64,000 nt of DNA, taken from Cellulomonas sp. JH27-2. Lineage in GTDB: Bacteria > Actinomycetota > Actinomycetes > Actinomycetales > Cellulomonadaceae. The notes below the pieces were generated by a model that ran no database searches, was not told the origin of the DNA, and saw only the letters and a list, made by a program, of their open reading frames with translations. A program made the translations under genes and the position numbers. Below are positions 7,282 through 17,837 of this stretch, piece after piece. The stretch lies in assembly GCF_014837175.1 (NCBI RefSeq), contig NZ_JACYFR010000003.1:765249-829248 (forward strand), in the 5' to 3' direction. Numbering within the stretch: position 1 is the stretch's first letter; the number at the start of each line of letters is the position of its first letter.

Positions 7282-10200
7282 ATGCAGAACCCCCGAGCGG
7301 CCACCGGTCGCCGCCGCGCGACAGCTGTCGCCGGAACCGTCGTCGCCGCACTCGGTGCGACGGCGCTCACCGCGATCCCCGCCAGCGCCGTGACTGGTGC
7401 CGGCAACACCAGCGTCAACGTCGATGTCGACGGCGACTACGCGCTCGACGCCGCCCACGGGTGGATCAAGAACGGCACGTCGGACTTCGGTGTCGAGGGC
7501 GATGCCCTGCGTCTGTCCAACGCGACCACGTCCGGCAACATCACCCAGCTCGTGAGCCCTCGCGTCGACGAGGCAGCCGGCGAGCCCGGTTCGGGTGCTG
7601 CGTACGACGAGTTCGACGCGCACTTCACGGTCGCATCCGAGACGGGTGGCTTCCAGCCCGGGCTTCGCCTCGAGATCGCGCCCGACGACGGCAACGGCTC
7701 GCGCCAGGGCGGTTCGTTCGTGCTGTACCACAACCCGGCGACGCAGAAGCTTGAGATCGGCGCGATCTGGTCGGAGCTCGGCACGAGCACCGAGGAGGAG
7801 TCCGGCTGGTACAGCAAGACTCTGGCTTCGGTCGACCCGACCGTGTCTCACGACATCCGCCTCCGCCACCACTTCGTGGTCAACGGCCAGGACCGCCTCT
7901 CCGTCTACGTGGACGGTGCCCTGGTCGGCGTCGTCGGCACCTACGAGCAGTACCGGCTCGAGGCGTCTCCTGACGCGACGCCCGGCACGATCAACTCGCT
8001 GCTCTTCCGCGCGTCGCGGAGCGTCCCTAGCGCGAACGGCATCGGCTGGAGCTCGGTCGACGCTGCTCCCGACACCGAGGGTCACGGCTTCCTCATCTCG
8101 AACCTCGGCTACAAGGTCGACAACGCTACGGACGAGACCACCGACGTCCACACGACCGAGCGGACGATCGAGAGCTGGAAGACCACGGACACCCGTGCGA
8201 CCGGCCACTACGCACTTCAGAACGACGGTCTGCGGGTCTGGACGACAGCTCCGCTCGCCGGCGTAAGCCCCAGCACCGACAAGTCGGCCGGCTACCTGCC
8301 GTACGTCCGTGACCTGGACCTGATCGGCGACCCGAGCTGGGACGTGACGCCGAACTCGGGCTCTCAGCCGGGCAAGCAGATCGGGGTCGACCTCGACGAC
8401 GACGGTGCCTTCGACGGCTACCTCGTCAAGGAGGACAACTTCGACTTCTGGTGGTTGGGCAACGCGAGCGACTTCGCGAAGAACTCGTCCTCGACGCCGA
8501 GGAACGCCAACGAGCCGGCGTACCGCCAGCTCCAGGGCAGCCTGGCTGACTGGAAGCGAGCCTTCCCGGACGCCGTCACCACCGAGATCGGCTACTCGCT
8601 CGGCTCGGGGGCGGTCGGCGACGCCACGATCCACTCGATGACCGTGGGTGACACCACCTTCAGCTTCGGCAACTTCAGCTGCTCCGCGACGGACACGCAG
8701 GTCGTGCACCGGCTGACGGACTGGGCGAGCGACACGCGTGCCACCGGCCACAACGTCATCGAGGGCGACGGTCTGCACGTCTGGACCGAGGGCGACTCCT
8801 CGACGGACAAGGCGGCGCTCTACATGCCTGTCGACGCCTCTCTTCGCGAGGTCGGCGAGCCGAGCCTCGAGTGGACCGGTTCGAAGGCGCAGCCGGGCTA
8901 CCAGCTCGCGCTCGACGTGAACGGCGACGGGAAGACTGACGGCTACCTCGTCGGCGAGCCCGCGTCGTACGGCAACGACTGGTGGCTGCCGAGCAGCTCC
9001 TGGTACGCCGATGCGCTCAAGAACGCCGCACCGTCCCACTCGGGTGGCTTCGGTTCGGACAACCACGGCACGCTCGCGCAGTGGTCGGAGAACCTCGAGA
9101 AGGCAGGCGTCCACGCCCGCATCGTGGCGATTGGTTATTCGCTGGGTTCCGGCGTCAAGGGTGACGGGGTCATCTCGTCGCTCAGCTACGGCTGCAACAC
9201 TGTCACCTTCGCTGAGCCCACGGCGTCGTCGGTCTCGGCCGCCGACGTCACCACGTTCGTCGGGCAGTCTGCTTCGCTGACGGTCCACGTGAGCGGCGAC
9301 GACGCCACGGGCGGGACTGTCTCGGTCGCCGGTTGGGGTGCGCCGGTGCCGGTGGTCGACGGCGTCGCGACGCTGACTGTGCCGGCGTCGGTGCCGCTCG
9401 GAACTCAGTCGGTCACCGTCAACTACTCGGGCTCCGATGCCGTGTACTCCTCGAGCGCGACGGTGAACGTCACGGTGAAGAAGTACGAGGCGTACGTCTC
9501 CGCCGTGGGCGGTGCGGTCCAGGAGGGCAGCCACTATGCGCTTCCTGTCGTCGTCATCGCCCCGGGCGTGGCCAATGTGACCGGTCCGGTCACCGTCCAG
9601 GACGGCACCAAGGTCGTCGGTAGCGGTTCGCTGGTGGACGGAGTTGTGACGCTCACGCTCGACGTGCTCGCTGTCGGCACGCACCACCTGGCGGTCTTCT
9701 ACGCCGGCACCGCCTCGGTCAACTCGGCGAGTGCCGATGCGACGGTCGTCGTCTCCGCCAAGCCGGTCCCGCCGGTGACGGTGTACTCGTCGTACGTGTT
9801 CGCTCCTGACGTGGCGACCTCGGTCAACACGTCGAGCTCGCTCCCCGTCCAGGTCATCGCGCCGGGAGCCTCTGCGACCGGCACGATCAAGGTCACGGCG
9901 GGTGGCAAGACGCTCGGCACGGCCACGCTGAAGTCGGGCAAGGCGAGCGTCAAGCTCCCCGCGCTGTCTGCGGGCACGCACACGGTCACGGTGGCGTTCA
10001 CGTCCTCGTCGAAGACCGTGAAGAGCTCGGTGACGACGGCCAAGGTCGTCGTCGCGAAGGCGGTCTCCGAGGTTCTCGTCGACGCGCCGACGACGGGCAC
10101 GTTCGGCAAGTCCACGACGATGCAGGTCGTCGTCGCGGCGTCGAACGGGCTGAACGCGACCGGCAAGGTCGAGGTCCGTGAGGGCAAGACCGTGCTGAAG

Positions 10201-10620
10201 CGCGTCAACCTGCACTACGGCGCGGCGGTCATCGCCCTGCCGAAGACGCTCAAGGTCGGCACGCACAAGCTGTCGGTGGTCTACCTCGGCACGTCGCAGA
10301 TCGCCTCGTCGAAGACCAGCGGCACCTTCAAGGTCGCCAAGGCGACGTCCAAGACGTCGTACAAGCTGATCTCCAAGCGTCGCGTCGCCGTGAGCGTCTA
10401 CGCTCCCGGCGTCAAGGAGACCGGCAAGGTCCAGCTCGTCCTCGACCCCACCGCCAAGGGTGCCAAGACCCTGGTGAAGTCGGCGACGATCAAGGCGGGC
10501 AAGGCGACCATCACGCTGCCGCGTCTGTCCTACGGGACGTACAAGGTGACCGTGAAGTACGCCGGCACGAAGGACGTGAAGTCCTCGAAGTCGGTCACGC
10601 GCACCATCACGCTCTCCTGA
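7282..10620 (+). CDS. Large secreted Ig-like repeat protein
   Basis: 1112 residues. ATG chosen for the GGAGAGG site 9 bases upstream and the signal peptide that follows (about 1-37, PASAV). A jelly-roll/lectin-like domain (about 40-280) precedes two homologous modules of about 175 residues (about 286-463 and 469-645). Both modules contain DTRATGH..LQNDGL/IEGDGL..VWT, a DxDxDG-like loop ([26 protein letters not shown], possible Ca2+ sites) and [18 protein letters not shown]. About five Ig-like (Big_3 type) repeats fill residues 650-1112; the last two become strongly Lys/Ser/Thr-rich. No transmembrane segment or sortase motif. Probable surface or biofilm adhesin, perhaps glycan binding. Confidence 0.75.
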   Translation: MQNPRAATGRRRATAVAGTVVAALGATALTAIPASAVTGAGNTSVNVDVDGDYALDAAHGWIKNGTSDFGVEGDALRLSNATTSGNITQLVSPRVDEAAGEPGSGAAYDEFDAHFTVASETGGFQPGLRLEIAPDDGNGSRQGGSFVLYHNPATQKLEIGAIWSELGTSTEEESGWYSKTLASVDPTVSHDIRLRHHFVVNGQDRLSVYVDGALVGVVGTYEQYRLEASPDATPGTINSLLFRASRSVPSANGIGWSSVDAAPDTEGHGFLISNLGYKVDNATDETTDVHTTERTIESWKTTDTRATGHYALQNDGLRVWTTAPLAGVSPSTDKSAGYLPYVRDLDLIGDPSWDVTPNSGSQPGKQIGVDLDDDGAFDGYLVKEDNFDFWWLGNASDFAKNSSSTPRNANEPAYRQLQGSLADWKRAFPDAVTTEIGYSLGSGAVGDATIHSMTVGDTTFSFGNFSCSATDTQVVHRLTDWASDTRATGHNVIEGDGLHVWTEGDSSTDKAALYMPVDASLREVGEPSLEWTGSKAQPGYQLALDVNGDGKTDGYLVGEPASYGNDWWLPSSSWYADALKNAAPSHSGGFGSDNHGTLAQWSENLEKAGVHARIVAIGYSLGSGVKGDGVISSLSYGCNTVTFAEPTASSVSAADVTTFVGQSASLTVHVSGDDATGGTVSVAGWGAPVPVVDGVATLTVPASVPLGTQSVTVNYSGSDAVYSSSATVNVTVKKYEAYVSAVGGAVQEGSHYALPVVVIAPGVANVTGPVTVQDGTKVVGSGSLVDGVVTLTLDVLAVGTHHLAVFYAGTASVNSASADATVVVSAKPVPPVTVYSSYVFAPDVATSVNTSSSLPVQVIAPGASATGTIKVTAGGKTLGTATLKSGKASVKLPALSAGTHTVTVAFTSSSKTVKSSVTTAKVVVAKAVSEVLVDAPTTGTFGKSTTMQVVVAASNGLNATGKVEVREGKTVLKRVNLHYGAAVIALPKTLKVGTHKLSVVYLGTSQIASSKTSGTFKVAKATSKTSYKLISKRRVAVSVYAPGVKETGKVQLVLDPTAKGAKTLVKSATIKAGKATITLPRLSYGTYKVTVKYAGTKDVKSSKSVTRTITLS

Positions 10621-10634
10621 GCGTCGTCTGATCG

Positions 10635-10671
10635 AGGCGGGGCGGTCCGGGTCATCCGGGCCGCCCCGCTT
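10635..10671 (+). terminator. Intrinsic terminator after the Ig-repeat gene
   Basis: Stem AGGCGGGGCGGTCCGG with a matching CCGG..GCCGCCCCGCTT arm around GTCAT, very close in sequence to the terminator at 6945. It isolates the hom operon from the adhesin gene. Confidence 0.75.
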
Positions 10672-10769
10672 CGTCGTCCCGTCCCCAGGGGCGGACACGG
10701 CGGCTGCGTGTCGTCGGCCGCCCCTATCCTGTGCTCAGTCGTTCCCCATTCCTTCGCGGAGGTCTCGTC

Positions 10770-12074
10770 GTGCCCCATCAGTCCGGCAGTCTGCGCGTCG
10801 CCCTGCTCGGGTGCGGTGTTGTCGGGACGCAGGTGGCACGTCTGCTGACGGAGCAGGCCGACGACCTCGCGGCGCGGGTCGGCGCGCGCCTGGAGCTGGT
10901 CGGGATCGCCGTGCGGGACACGACGGCCGAGCGCGAGGGCGTGGACCCGGCGCTCCTGACGCAGGACGCCGACGAGCTCGTGACGCGGGCCGACGTCGTG
11001 GTCGAGGTGATGGGCGGCATCGAGCCGGCGCGCACCCTGATCCTGCGGGCCATCGAGCACGGCGCGTCCGTGGTCACCGCCAACAAGGCACTGCTCGCTG
11101 CGGATGGTCCCACTCTCTACGCGGCCGCGGACGCCGCGGGCGTGGACCTCTACTTCGAGGCCGCCGTCGCGGGCGCCATCCCGATCGTGCGGCCCGTGCG
11201 CGAGTCGCTCGCCGGGGACCGGGTCCAGCGCGTGCTGGGCATCGTCAACGGCACCACCAACTACGTGCTCGACAAGATGGCCACGGACGGGCTGGACCTG
11301 GACCAGGCCGTCAAGGAGGCGCAGGCGCTCGGGTACGCCGAGGCGGACCCGACGGCCGACGTCGAGGGCTACGACGCCGCGGCGAAGGCCGCGATCCTCG
11401 CGTCGCTCGCGTTCCACACGCGCGTGTCGATCGACGACGTGCACCGCGAGGGCATCACCGGTCTGACGGCCGACGACGTCGCGTGGGCCGCCAGCACGGG
11501 TCGCACGCTCAAGCTCCTGGCCATCGCCGAGCGCAACACGGCCGACGACGGCACCGAGGGCATCCAGGTGCGCGTGCACCCCGCGCTCGTGCCGAGCGAC
11601 CACCCGCTCGCGGGCGTGCGCGGCGCGTTCAACGCGGTGTTCGTCGAGGCCGAGGCCGCCGGCGAGCTCATGTTCTACGGCCGCGGCGCGGGCGGCGCGC
11701 CCACGGCGTCGGCCGTGCTGGGCGACGTCGTGTCCGTGGCGCGGCACCGTGTGCTCGGCGGCCGGGGCCCGGTCGAGTCGTCGTACGCCGACCTGCCCGT
11801 GCTGCCGGCGGACAGCGCCCGCACCCGCTACCAGGTGCGCCTCGAGGTGCGCGACCAGCCCGGCGTGCTGGCGCAGGTCGCCGCCGTCCTGGCCGAGCAC
11901 GGGGTGTCCATCGAGTCCGTCCGCCAGAGCGCGGTGCCCGACGACCACGTCGCGCTCCTGCTCATCACCACGCACACCGCGAGCGAGCGCGCGCTCTCCG
12001 GAACGGTCGAGGCCATCTCCGGCCTGGACGTCGTGCGTGCCGTCGTGTCCGTCCTGCGAGTCGAGGGAGCCTGA
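10770..12074 (+). CDS. hom: Homoserine dehydrogenase
   Basis: 434 residues. Reduces aspartate-semialdehyde to homoserine in threonine/methionine synthesis. The N-terminal NAD(P)-binding motif [10 protein letters not shown] is followed by the family block VTANKALLA, the catalytic-region [11 protein letters not shown] and [22 protein letters not shown], and a C-terminal ACT domain (about 355-434, [21 protein letters not shown]), the usual site of threonine feedback. I place the start at GTG 10770 because GCGGAGG lies 7 bases before it; an in-frame GTG at 10731 is possible but lacks a ribosome site and overlaps the likely -10 (TATCCT, 10725-10730). The stop overlaps thrC (TGATG). Confidence 0.95.
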   Translation: MPHQSGSLRVALLGCGVVGTQVARLLTEQADDLAARVGARLELVGIAVRDTTAEREGVDPALLTQDADELVTRADVVVEVMGGIEPARTLILRAIEHGASVVTANKALLAADGPTLYAAADAAGVDLYFEAAVAGAIPIVRPVRESLAGDRVQRVLGIVNGTTNYVLDKMATDGLDLDQAVKEAQALGYAEADPTADVEGYDAAAKAAILASLAFHTRVSIDDVHREGITGLTADDVAWAASTGRTLKLLAIAERNTADDGTEGIQVRVHPALVPSDHPLAGVRGAFNAVFVEAEAAGELMFYGRGAGGAPTASAVLGDVVSVARHRVLGGRGPVESSYADLPVLPADSARTRYQVRLEVRDQPGVLAQVAAVLAEHGVSIESVRQSAVPDDHVALLLITTHTASERALSGTVEAISGLDVVRAVVSVLRVEGA

Positions 12075-13144
12075 TGGCCCACCAGTGGCGCGGCGTCATC
12101 GCCGAGTACGCCGATCACCTGCCGGAGCACCTCAAGACCCACACGGTGACGTTGGGGGAGGGCGGCACGCCGCTGGTCCCCGCGCCCGCGTTGTCCGACC
12201 GGGTCGGGGCCGACGTGTACGTCAAGGTCGAGGGCATGAACCCGACCGGGTCGTTCAAGGACCGCGGGATGACGGCCGCGATGTCGGCCGCCGCCGCGCA
12301 CGGCGCCAAGGCCGTCGTCTGCGCGTCGACGGGCAACACGTCCGCGTCGGCCGCCGCCTACGCCACGCGCGCCGGCATGGTCTGCGCGGTTCTGGTGCCG
12401 GACGGCAAGATCGCGATGGGCAAGCTGAGCCAGGCCATCGCCCACGGCGCCACGTTGCTCCAGGTCGACGGCAACTTCGACGACTGCCTGGTCGCGGCCC
12501 GCAAGCTCGCGGAGGCGTACCCCGTCGAGCTCGTGAATTCGGTGAACCCCGACCGCATCGAGGGCCAGAAGACGGGTGCGTTCGAGATCGTCGACGCGCT
12601 CGGCGACGCTCCGGACATCTTCATGCTCCCCGTCGGCAACGCGGGCAACATCACGGCGTACTGGAAGGGTTTCCGCGAGTACGCGGAGGTCGGTCTCGCC
12701 ACCAGGACGCCCACGGTGTGGGGCTTCCAGGCCGCGGGTGCCGCGCCCATCGTGCGGGGATTCCCGGTCGACGAGCCGGAGACGATCGCCACCGCCATCC
12801 GCATCGGCAACCCGGCGTCGTGGAAGCAGGCCGAGGAGGCCCGCGACGCGTCGGGGGGCGTCATCGACGCCGTCACGGACGAGCAGATCCTGGCCGCGCA
12901 CCGCATCCTGTCGGCCGAGGTCGGCGTGTTCGTCGAGCCCGCCTCCGCGGCCGGCGTCGCGGGCCTGATCAAGATGTCCGAGGCGGGCCGCGTCCCCGCC
13001 GGTGCGCGCATCGTCATCACGGTCACGGGTCACGGGCTCAAGGACCCGCAGTGGGCGCTGCGCAACGCGGACGGCGACGAGGTGAAGCCCGTGCGGATCA
13101 GCGCGGACGTCGTCTCCATCGCCGCCGCGCTCGGTCTGGACTGA
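12074..13144 (+). CDS. thrC: Threonine synthase
   Basis: 356 residues, the short actinobacterial class. A pyridoxal-phosphate enzyme converting O-phosphohomoserine to threonine. The PLP lysine is K62 in [11 protein letters not shown]; the phosphate-binding loop is [13 protein letters not shown]. The C terminus carries [13 protein letters not shown], typical of ThrC. Its ATG sits inside the hom stop (TGATG), indicating coupled translation; thrB follows after four bases. Confidence 0.95.
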   Translation: MAHQWRGVIAEYADHLPEHLKTHTVTLGEGGTPLVPAPALSDRVGADVYVKVEGMNPTGSFKDRGMTAAMSAAAAHGAKAVVCASTGNTSASAAAYATRAGMVCAVLVPDGKIAMGKLSQAIAHGATLLQVDGNFDDCLVAARKLAEAYPVELVNSVNPDRIEGQKTGAFEIVDALGDAPDIFMLPVGNAGNITAYWKGFREYAEVGLATRTPTVWGFQAAGAAPIVRGFPVDEPETIATAIRIGNPASWKQAEEARDASGGVIDAVTDEQILAAHRILSAEVGVFVEPASAAGVAGLIKMSEAGRVPAGARIVITVTGHGLKDPQWALRNADGDEVKPVRISADVVSIAAALGLD

Positions 13145-13148
13145 CGCC

Positions 13149-14078
13149 GTGCGCCTGCGTGCGGACCGGGTCCGCGTGCGCGTCCCGGCGACCAGCGCGA
13201 ACCTGGGGCCGGGCTTCGACGCGCTCGGGCTCGCGCTCGGTCTGCACGACGACGTCGAGGTGCGTGCCCTCGGATCGCCGGAGGTGGTCGTCGAGGTCAC
13301 GGGCGAGGGCGGCGGGGAGGTGCCCGACGACGAGCGGCACCTGGTGGTCCAGGCGTTGCGGACCGCACTCGACCATGTCGGCGCGCCGCAGTCGGGCGTC
13401 CACCTCGTCTGCCACAACCGCATCCCGCACGGTCGCGGGCTCGGCTCGTCGGCCGCCGCGGTCGTCGCGGGCATCGCCGCCGCGCGCGGGCTCGTCTCCG
13501 AGCCCGAGGCGCTGTCCGACGACGTCGCGCTCGCGCTGGCCACGCAGATGGAAGGGCACCCCGACAACGCGGCCCCCGCGATCCACGGGGGCGCCACGGT
13601 CGCGTGGAGCACGGCTGCCGGGGTCGGGGTCGCACCGCTCGCCGTCCACCCGGACGTCGCACCGGTGGCGATCGTGCCCGCCAACCGCCTGTCCACGTCG
13701 TCGGCCCGGGGGGTCCTGCCCTCGACCGTCCCGCACGCCGACGCCGCCTTCCAGGCGGGTCGCGCGGCGCTGCTGGTCGAGGCGCTCGGTCGTCGGCCCG
13801 ACCTGCTGCTCGACGCGACCGCCGACCGCCTGCACCAGGAGTACCGCCGGCGGGTGATGCCGCACTCGCTCGCGCTCGTCGACGCGCTGCGCGCCGCAGG
13901 CGTCGCCGCGGTCGTCTCGGGTGCGGGCCCCACGGTGCTCGCCCTGGCCCGACGCACCGCCGACGGTACGGATGCGGACGCGGCGATCGCGACCGCCTTC
14001 GGGCCGACCCTCGGCGGCTGGCGCGTGCTGCCGCTGCCCGTCGACACCGAGGGCGTGCGGGTCACCCCGGGCGGGTGA
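13149..14078 (+). CDS. thrB: Homoserine kinase
   Basis: 309 residues. GHMP-family kinase phosphorylating homoserine with ATP. The N terminus has VPATSANLGPGFDALGLAL; the ATP loop PHGRGLGSSAAAV lies at about residues 94-106; the C-terminal motif VSGAGPTVLAL is also present. GTG start four bases after thrC. Third gene of the hom-thrC-thrB operon, in pathway-complete form. Confidence 0.95.
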   Translation: MRLRADRVRVRVPATSANLGPGFDALGLALGLHDDVEVRALGSPEVVVEVTGEGGGEVPDDERHLVVQALRTALDHVGAPQSGVHLVCHNRIPHGRGLGSSAAAVVAGIAAARGLVSEPEALSDDVALALATQMEGHPDNAAPAIHGGATVAWSTAAGVGVAPLAVHPDVAPVAIVPANRLSTSSARGVLPSTVPHADAAFQAGRAALLVEALGRRPDLLLDATADRLHQEYRRRVMPHSLALVDALRAAGVAAVVSGAGPTVLALARRTADGTDADAAIATAFGPTLGGWRVLPLPVDTEGVRVTPGG

Positions 14079-14355
14079 ACTCCCGCGCACCCCTTCAGGC
14101 GAACGGGTGCCTGGGCCGACAGTGGTAATATCGGCGCGTTCCCCGGACAGTTTGCTCCGGTCGCCGCGCCGCCTGTCGGCCGGACTCCTGCGAGAGCCGA
14201 CCAGTCGGGAACAATCCAGCCCTCGTGCGCAAGACGTCACGGACGTCGTCGTCCGCCGCACGTGCGGCTTCCATCTCTGCTCCGATCATCTGACGGGGCA
14301 CAGGCCGTCCATCCGGGAAGCGGATGCCGGCCCAGGACGAGGGGAAAGGTCCTTC

Positions 14356-16353
14356 GTGACAGACACCATCGATCCCGCCGTGAATGCGACCGGCGGATCC
14401 ATCTCGGCGCTGCGACTGCCCGAGCTCCAGGCCATGGCCGCCGGCCTCGGCGTCAAGGGCACCTCCAAGATGCGCAAGAGCGATCTGGTCGAGGCCATCT
14501 CGGCCGCCCGCGGCGCAGGCCGCGCCCAGGCGCTCGACACGCGCCGCGAGCGCACCGTCGCGGTCGCCGGCGCGCCCGAGGCCGCGCCGACCCGCCGCCG
14601 TGCGACGCGCTCCGCCGCGCCCGTCGCCGCCGAGCCTGCCGCCGACGCGCAGCAGGCGGACGCGCCCGCCGCGCAGCGCCAGCAGGACACGCAGCGCCAG
14701 CCCGACGCCCTCGCCGGCCTCGAGGCCGCGCTCGACGCCAAGCTCGGCCACACCGAGCCGCGCTCCGAGGTCGACGACCGGGCCGCCCGCGCGGCGGACG
14801 CCGTCGGCGCAGTGACGGGTGAGCGGCGCTCGCGCCGCGCCGGCCGCAGCACGGGCGCCCCGCAGGGCGACGAGCAGACCGACGGCCAGCGCGCGGCCCA
14901 GGACGGCAACCGTCAGCAGAACCGCCAGGCCCAGAACGGCCCGGGCGAGCGGCAGGGTGGTCAGGCGGGCAACCGCCAGGCCCAGCCCCAGCAGAACACC
15001 CAGGCGAACCAGGGCGCGCAGGGCAACCAGCCGCAGGGTGACCTGGACGACGAGGGTGGCGGCCGTCGTCGTCGCTCGCGCGACCGCTACCGCGACCGGG
15101 ACCGCAAGCGCGGCCGCGGCCGCACGGGTGCCCCGGACCTGGCCGGGCTCGACGAGATCGAGATCAGTGACGACGACGTGCTGCTGCCCGTCGCCGGCAT
15201 CCTCGACATCCTCGAGAGCTACGCGTTCGTGCGCACGTCGGGCTACCTGCCCGGCCCGGGCGACGTCTACGTCTCGCTCAACCAGGTCAAGAAGTCGGGC
15301 CTGCGCCGCGGCGACGCGATCACCGGTGCCGTCCGTCAGCCCCGCGAGGGTGAGCCGCTGCCGCAGGGCAACCGCCCCAGCAAGGTCAACGCGCTGGTGC
15401 GGCTCGACACGGTCAACGGGCTGAGCCCCGACGAGGCGCGCAACCGCCCGGAGTTCACCAAGCTCACGCCCCTGTACCCGCAGGAGCGGCTGCGCCTCGA
15501 GAACCCCGAGGCGACCCGACTGACGCCGCGCGTGATCGACATCGTGGCGCCCATCGGCAAGGGTCAGCGCGGCCTCATCGTCGCCCCGCCCAAGGCCGGC
15601 AAGACGATCATCATGCAGCAGATCGCCAACGCCATCACCACCAACAACCCCGAGGTCCACCTCATGGTCGTGCTCGTCGACGAGCGCCCCGAGGAGGTCA
15701 CGGACATGGAGCGGACGGTCAAGGGCGAGGTCATCGCCTCGACCTTCGACCGCCCCGCCTCGGACCACACGATCGTCGCCGAGCTGGCCATCGAGCGGGC
15801 CAAGCGCCTGGTCGAGCTGGGCCAGGACGTCGTCGTGCTGCTCGACTCGCTGACCCGCCTGTCGCGCGCCTACAACCTGGCCGCCCCGGCGTCCGGTCGC
15901 ATCCTGTCGGGTGGTGTCGACGCCTCGGCGCTCTACCCGCCCAAGCGGTTCTTCGGTGCGGCCCGCAACATCGAGAACGGCGGCTCGCTGACCATCCTGG
16001 CCTCGGCGCTGGTCGAGACCGGCTCCAAGATGGACGAGGTCATCTTCGAGGAGTTCAAGGGGACCGGGAACATGGAGCTGCGCCTGTCCCGCCAGCTCGC
16101 GGACAAGCGCATCTTCCCGGCGGTCGACATCAACGCCTCCAGCACCCGCCGCGAGGAGGTGCTGCTCGCCAACGACGAGCTGAAGATCATCTACAAGCTC
16201 CGTCGCGTGATGGGCGCCCTCGACCAGCAGCAGGCCATCGAGCTGCTGCTCGGCAAGCTGCGCGACACCAAGTCGAACGTCGAGTTCCTGCTCCAGGTGC
16301 AGAAGACCACGCCCGGCAGCTGGGGCGAGGAGAACGCCGGCAAGACGATCTGA
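14356..16353 (+). CDS. rho: Transcription termination factor Rho with long N-terminal insertion
   Basis: 665 residues, about 245 more than E. coli Rho. Hexameric RNA helicase ending transcription. An N-terminal Rho_N helix bundle (about 15-55, [17 protein letters not shown]) is followed by a low-complexity insert (about 60-255) rich in Ala, Gln, Asn, Arg and Gly. Then come the RNA-binding cold-shock fold (about 275-345) and the ATPase domain with Walker A APPKAGKT (about 410-417) and [19 protein letters not shown] start follows GGGGAAAGG. Extra N-terminal domains are known for high-GC actinobacterial Rho and add RNA binding. The 277-base leader upstream contains a TAATAT-like -10 near 14127 and no other gene. 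Confidence 0.95.
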   Translation: MTDTIDPAVNATGGSISALRLPELQAMAAGLGVKGTSKMRKSDLVEAISAARGAGRAQALDTRRERTVAVAGAPEAAPTRRRATRSAAPVAAEPAADAQQADAPAAQRQQDTQRQPDALAGLEAALDAKLGHTEPRSEVDDRAARAADAVGAVTGERRSRRAGRSTGAPQGDEQTDGQRAAQDGNRQQNRQAQNGPGERQGGQAGNRQAQPQQNTQANQGAQGNQPQGDLDDEGGGRRRRSRDRYRDRDRKRGRGRTGAPDLAGLDEIEISDDDVLLPVAGILDILESYAFVRTSGYLPGPGDVYVSLNQVKKSGLRRGDAITGAVRQPREGEPLPQGNRPSKVNALVRLDTVNGLSPDEARNRPEFTKLTPLYPQERLRLENPEATRLTPRVIDIVAPIGKGQRGLIVAPPKAGKTIIMQQIANAITTNNPEVHLMVVLVDERPEEVTDMERTVKGEVIASTFDRPASDHTIVAELAIERAKRLVELGQDVVVLLDSLTRLSRAYNLAAPASGRILSGGVDASALYPPKRFFGAARNIENGGSLTILASALVETGSKMDEVIFEEFKGTGNMELRLSRQLADKRIFPAVDINASSTRREEVLLANDELKIIYKLRRVMGALDQQQAIELLLGKLRDTKSNVEFLLQVQKTTPGSWGEENAGKTI

Positions 16354-16368
16354 CCGGCTCGCGACTCG

Positions 16369-16408
16369 CGACGGCCCCGCCTCCCTCGTCGGGAGCGTGG
16401 GGCCGTCG
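16369..16408 (+). terminator. Terminator after rho
   Basis: Inverted repeat CGACGGCCCCGCCTCCC / GGGAGCGTGGGGCCGTCG, followed by TCGTCGTT. Located 15 bases after the rho stop. Confidence 0.75.
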
Positions 16409-16534
16409 TCGTTCGGTCGGTTCGTCGATGCGATGCCCCACATCGCCCTCGCCGTCGCGCTATGTTGGCGGCGTGGTCATCGATCGGTGACCACGCAGGC
16501 TCCGGGGTAACCCGGCAGGGGAATCGGGGCCGGG

Positions 16535-17374
16535 GTGGGCACGACGGCGGACGGCACGTCGAGAATTCCCGACGGTGTGCGCGAGCGCGCCCGAGAGTCG
16601 TTCGGACCGGCCGTCCGACGGTTGCGTCGGGAGTGGCAGTGGCGGCGGGCCGGCGTCGAGCCGCGGCTGGACCGTGCGGCCGACGACTTCGAGCATCACG
16701 TCGCTGCCCACCGCTCGCCGATCTTCCGCGAGCTGGCGGGGGTGGACCGTCGGTTGCAGGAGAACAAGGCGGTGAACCTCGCGATCGCCGCCGAGCGGCT
16801 GGACGGCGGCGTGCTGCGGCCCGGGCAGCGGATGTCGTTCTGGCGGCTCGTCGGCAGGCCGAGCTACCGGCGCGGTTTCAAGGACGGTCTCGTCCTGCGC
16901 CAGGGGCAGGTCGACGGGGCCGTCGGCGGCGGGATGTGCCAGATGACCAACCTGCTGTACTGGATGACCGTGCACTCTCCGCTGAGCGTGGTCGAGCGCT
17001 GGCGGCACACCTACGACGTCTTCCCGGACAACGGCCGCACGCAGCCGTTCGGCAGCGGCGCGACGTGCTCCTGGCCCGTGCTGGACCTGCAGATCGAGAA
17101 CCGGACGGCCGCGACCTTCCGGTTGTCGCTGGCCGTCGACGGGACGGACCTGGTCGGGGCGTGGACCAGTGATCGACCGCCGTCGAACACCTACCAGGTG
17201 TACGAGGCCGCACACCTGATGACCAACGACCTGCCCGGGGTCTTCACTCGGCGCAACGTGCTGCGGCGCCGGGTGCTCGACCTCGCGGGAAACGAGGTGG
17301 GCGACGAGCTGCTCGCGATCAACGAAGGCCGGTTGATGTACCAGCCGTTCCTGGAGGCCGGCGGCGCCGGATAG
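16535..17374 (+). CDS. VanW family protein
   Basis: 279 residues. The VanW domain (about 75-250) is recognised by AVNLAIAAERLDG, RPGQRMSFWRLVGRPS, the glycine motif VDGAVGGGMCQMTNLLYWM and the H-T-Y-D-V-F-P-D-N-GRTQPFGSGATC segment. Its biochemical function is unknown; vanW is an accessory gene of some vancomycin resistance clusters, but most VanW proteins have no link to resistance. No signal peptide or transmembrane segment, so this member appears cytoplasmic. The start is a GTG with only G-rich sequence upstream. Confidence 0.8.
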   Translation: MGTTADGTSRIPDGVRERARESFGPAVRRLRREWQWRRAGVEPRLDRAADDFEHHVAAHRSPIFRELAGVDRRLQENKAVNLAIAAERLDGGVLRPGQRMSFWRLVGRPSYRRGFKDGLVLRQGQVDGAVGGGMCQMTNLLYWMTVHSPLSVVERWRHTYDVFPDNGRTQPFGSGATCSWPVLDLQIENRTAATFRLSLAVDGTDLVGAWTSDRPPSNTYQVYEAAHLMTNDLPGVFTRRNVLRRRVLDLAGNEVGDELLAINEGRLMYQPFLEAGGAG

Positions 17375-17489
17375 CCGCGCCCCGCGGCTGCCCGATGAGA
17401 CGCGCGTGCACCTCTGCGTCCGGCGGTCGTCCGCGCGTGTCGGGGGTCGGTGGGATGCTCGAGACACGGACGACGACGGGGGTGGCCAG

Positions 17490-17822
17490 ATGTACGACGA
17501 GGCGTTGGCGGAACGCGTGCGACCTCTGCTCGCAGACCAGCCCGAGGTCACGGAGAAACGGATGTTCGGCGGGCTCGCGTTCCTCGTCGCAGGACACATG
17601 GGCGTGGCGGTCAGCGGTCAGGGCGGCCTGATGGTCCGTGTCCTGCCGGAGCGTACGGCGGAGCACCTGGCTGAACCCGGCGCCGCTCCGATGGAGATGC
17701 GCGGCCGCGAGATGCGCGGCTGGCTGCGCGTGGACGCCGCGGTGCTCGACGACGACGACGAGCTGGCGCACTGGGTCGAGCTCGGGACCGCCTGCGCGAG
17801 GAGCTTGCCGCCGCAGGCCTGA
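17490..17822 (+). CDS. TfoX N-terminal domain protein
   Basis: 110 residues. ATG chosen because the conserved domain starts directly after it (MYDEALAERV). Typical TfoX-N motifs are VTEKRMFGGLAFLVAGHMGVAV and GGLMVRVLPERTAEHL, followed by MRGREMRGWLRV. The C-terminal TfoX domain of competence regulators is missing, as in most actinobacterial members, whose role is not known. It converges with the PimB-like gene, with only 15 bases between stops. Confidence 0.8.
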   Translation: MYDEALAERVRPLLADQPEVTEKRMFGGLAFLVAGHMGVAVSGQGGLMVRVLPERTAEHLAEPGAAPMEMRGREMRGWLRVDAAVLDDDDELAHWVELGTACARSLPPQA

Positions 17823-17837
17823 ACCGCGTCCACCGGA

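Noticed and set aside
7162..10698. Open frame of over 1100 codons antisense to the Ig-repeat gene
   Set aside because: Arg/Asp/Val-rich low-complexity translation typical of antisense frames in high-GC DNA; the plus strand has a signal peptide, ribosome site and real domains.
10731..10769. Upstream GTG as the hom start
   Set aside because: It lies directly after the likely -10 and lacks a ribosome site, whereas GTG 10770 has GCGGAGG at good distance.
16535..17374. VanW-like gene as a sign of vancomycin resistance
   Set aside because: No vanHAX, vanRS or other resistance genes nearby; VanW-domain proteins are widespread in sensitive bacteria.
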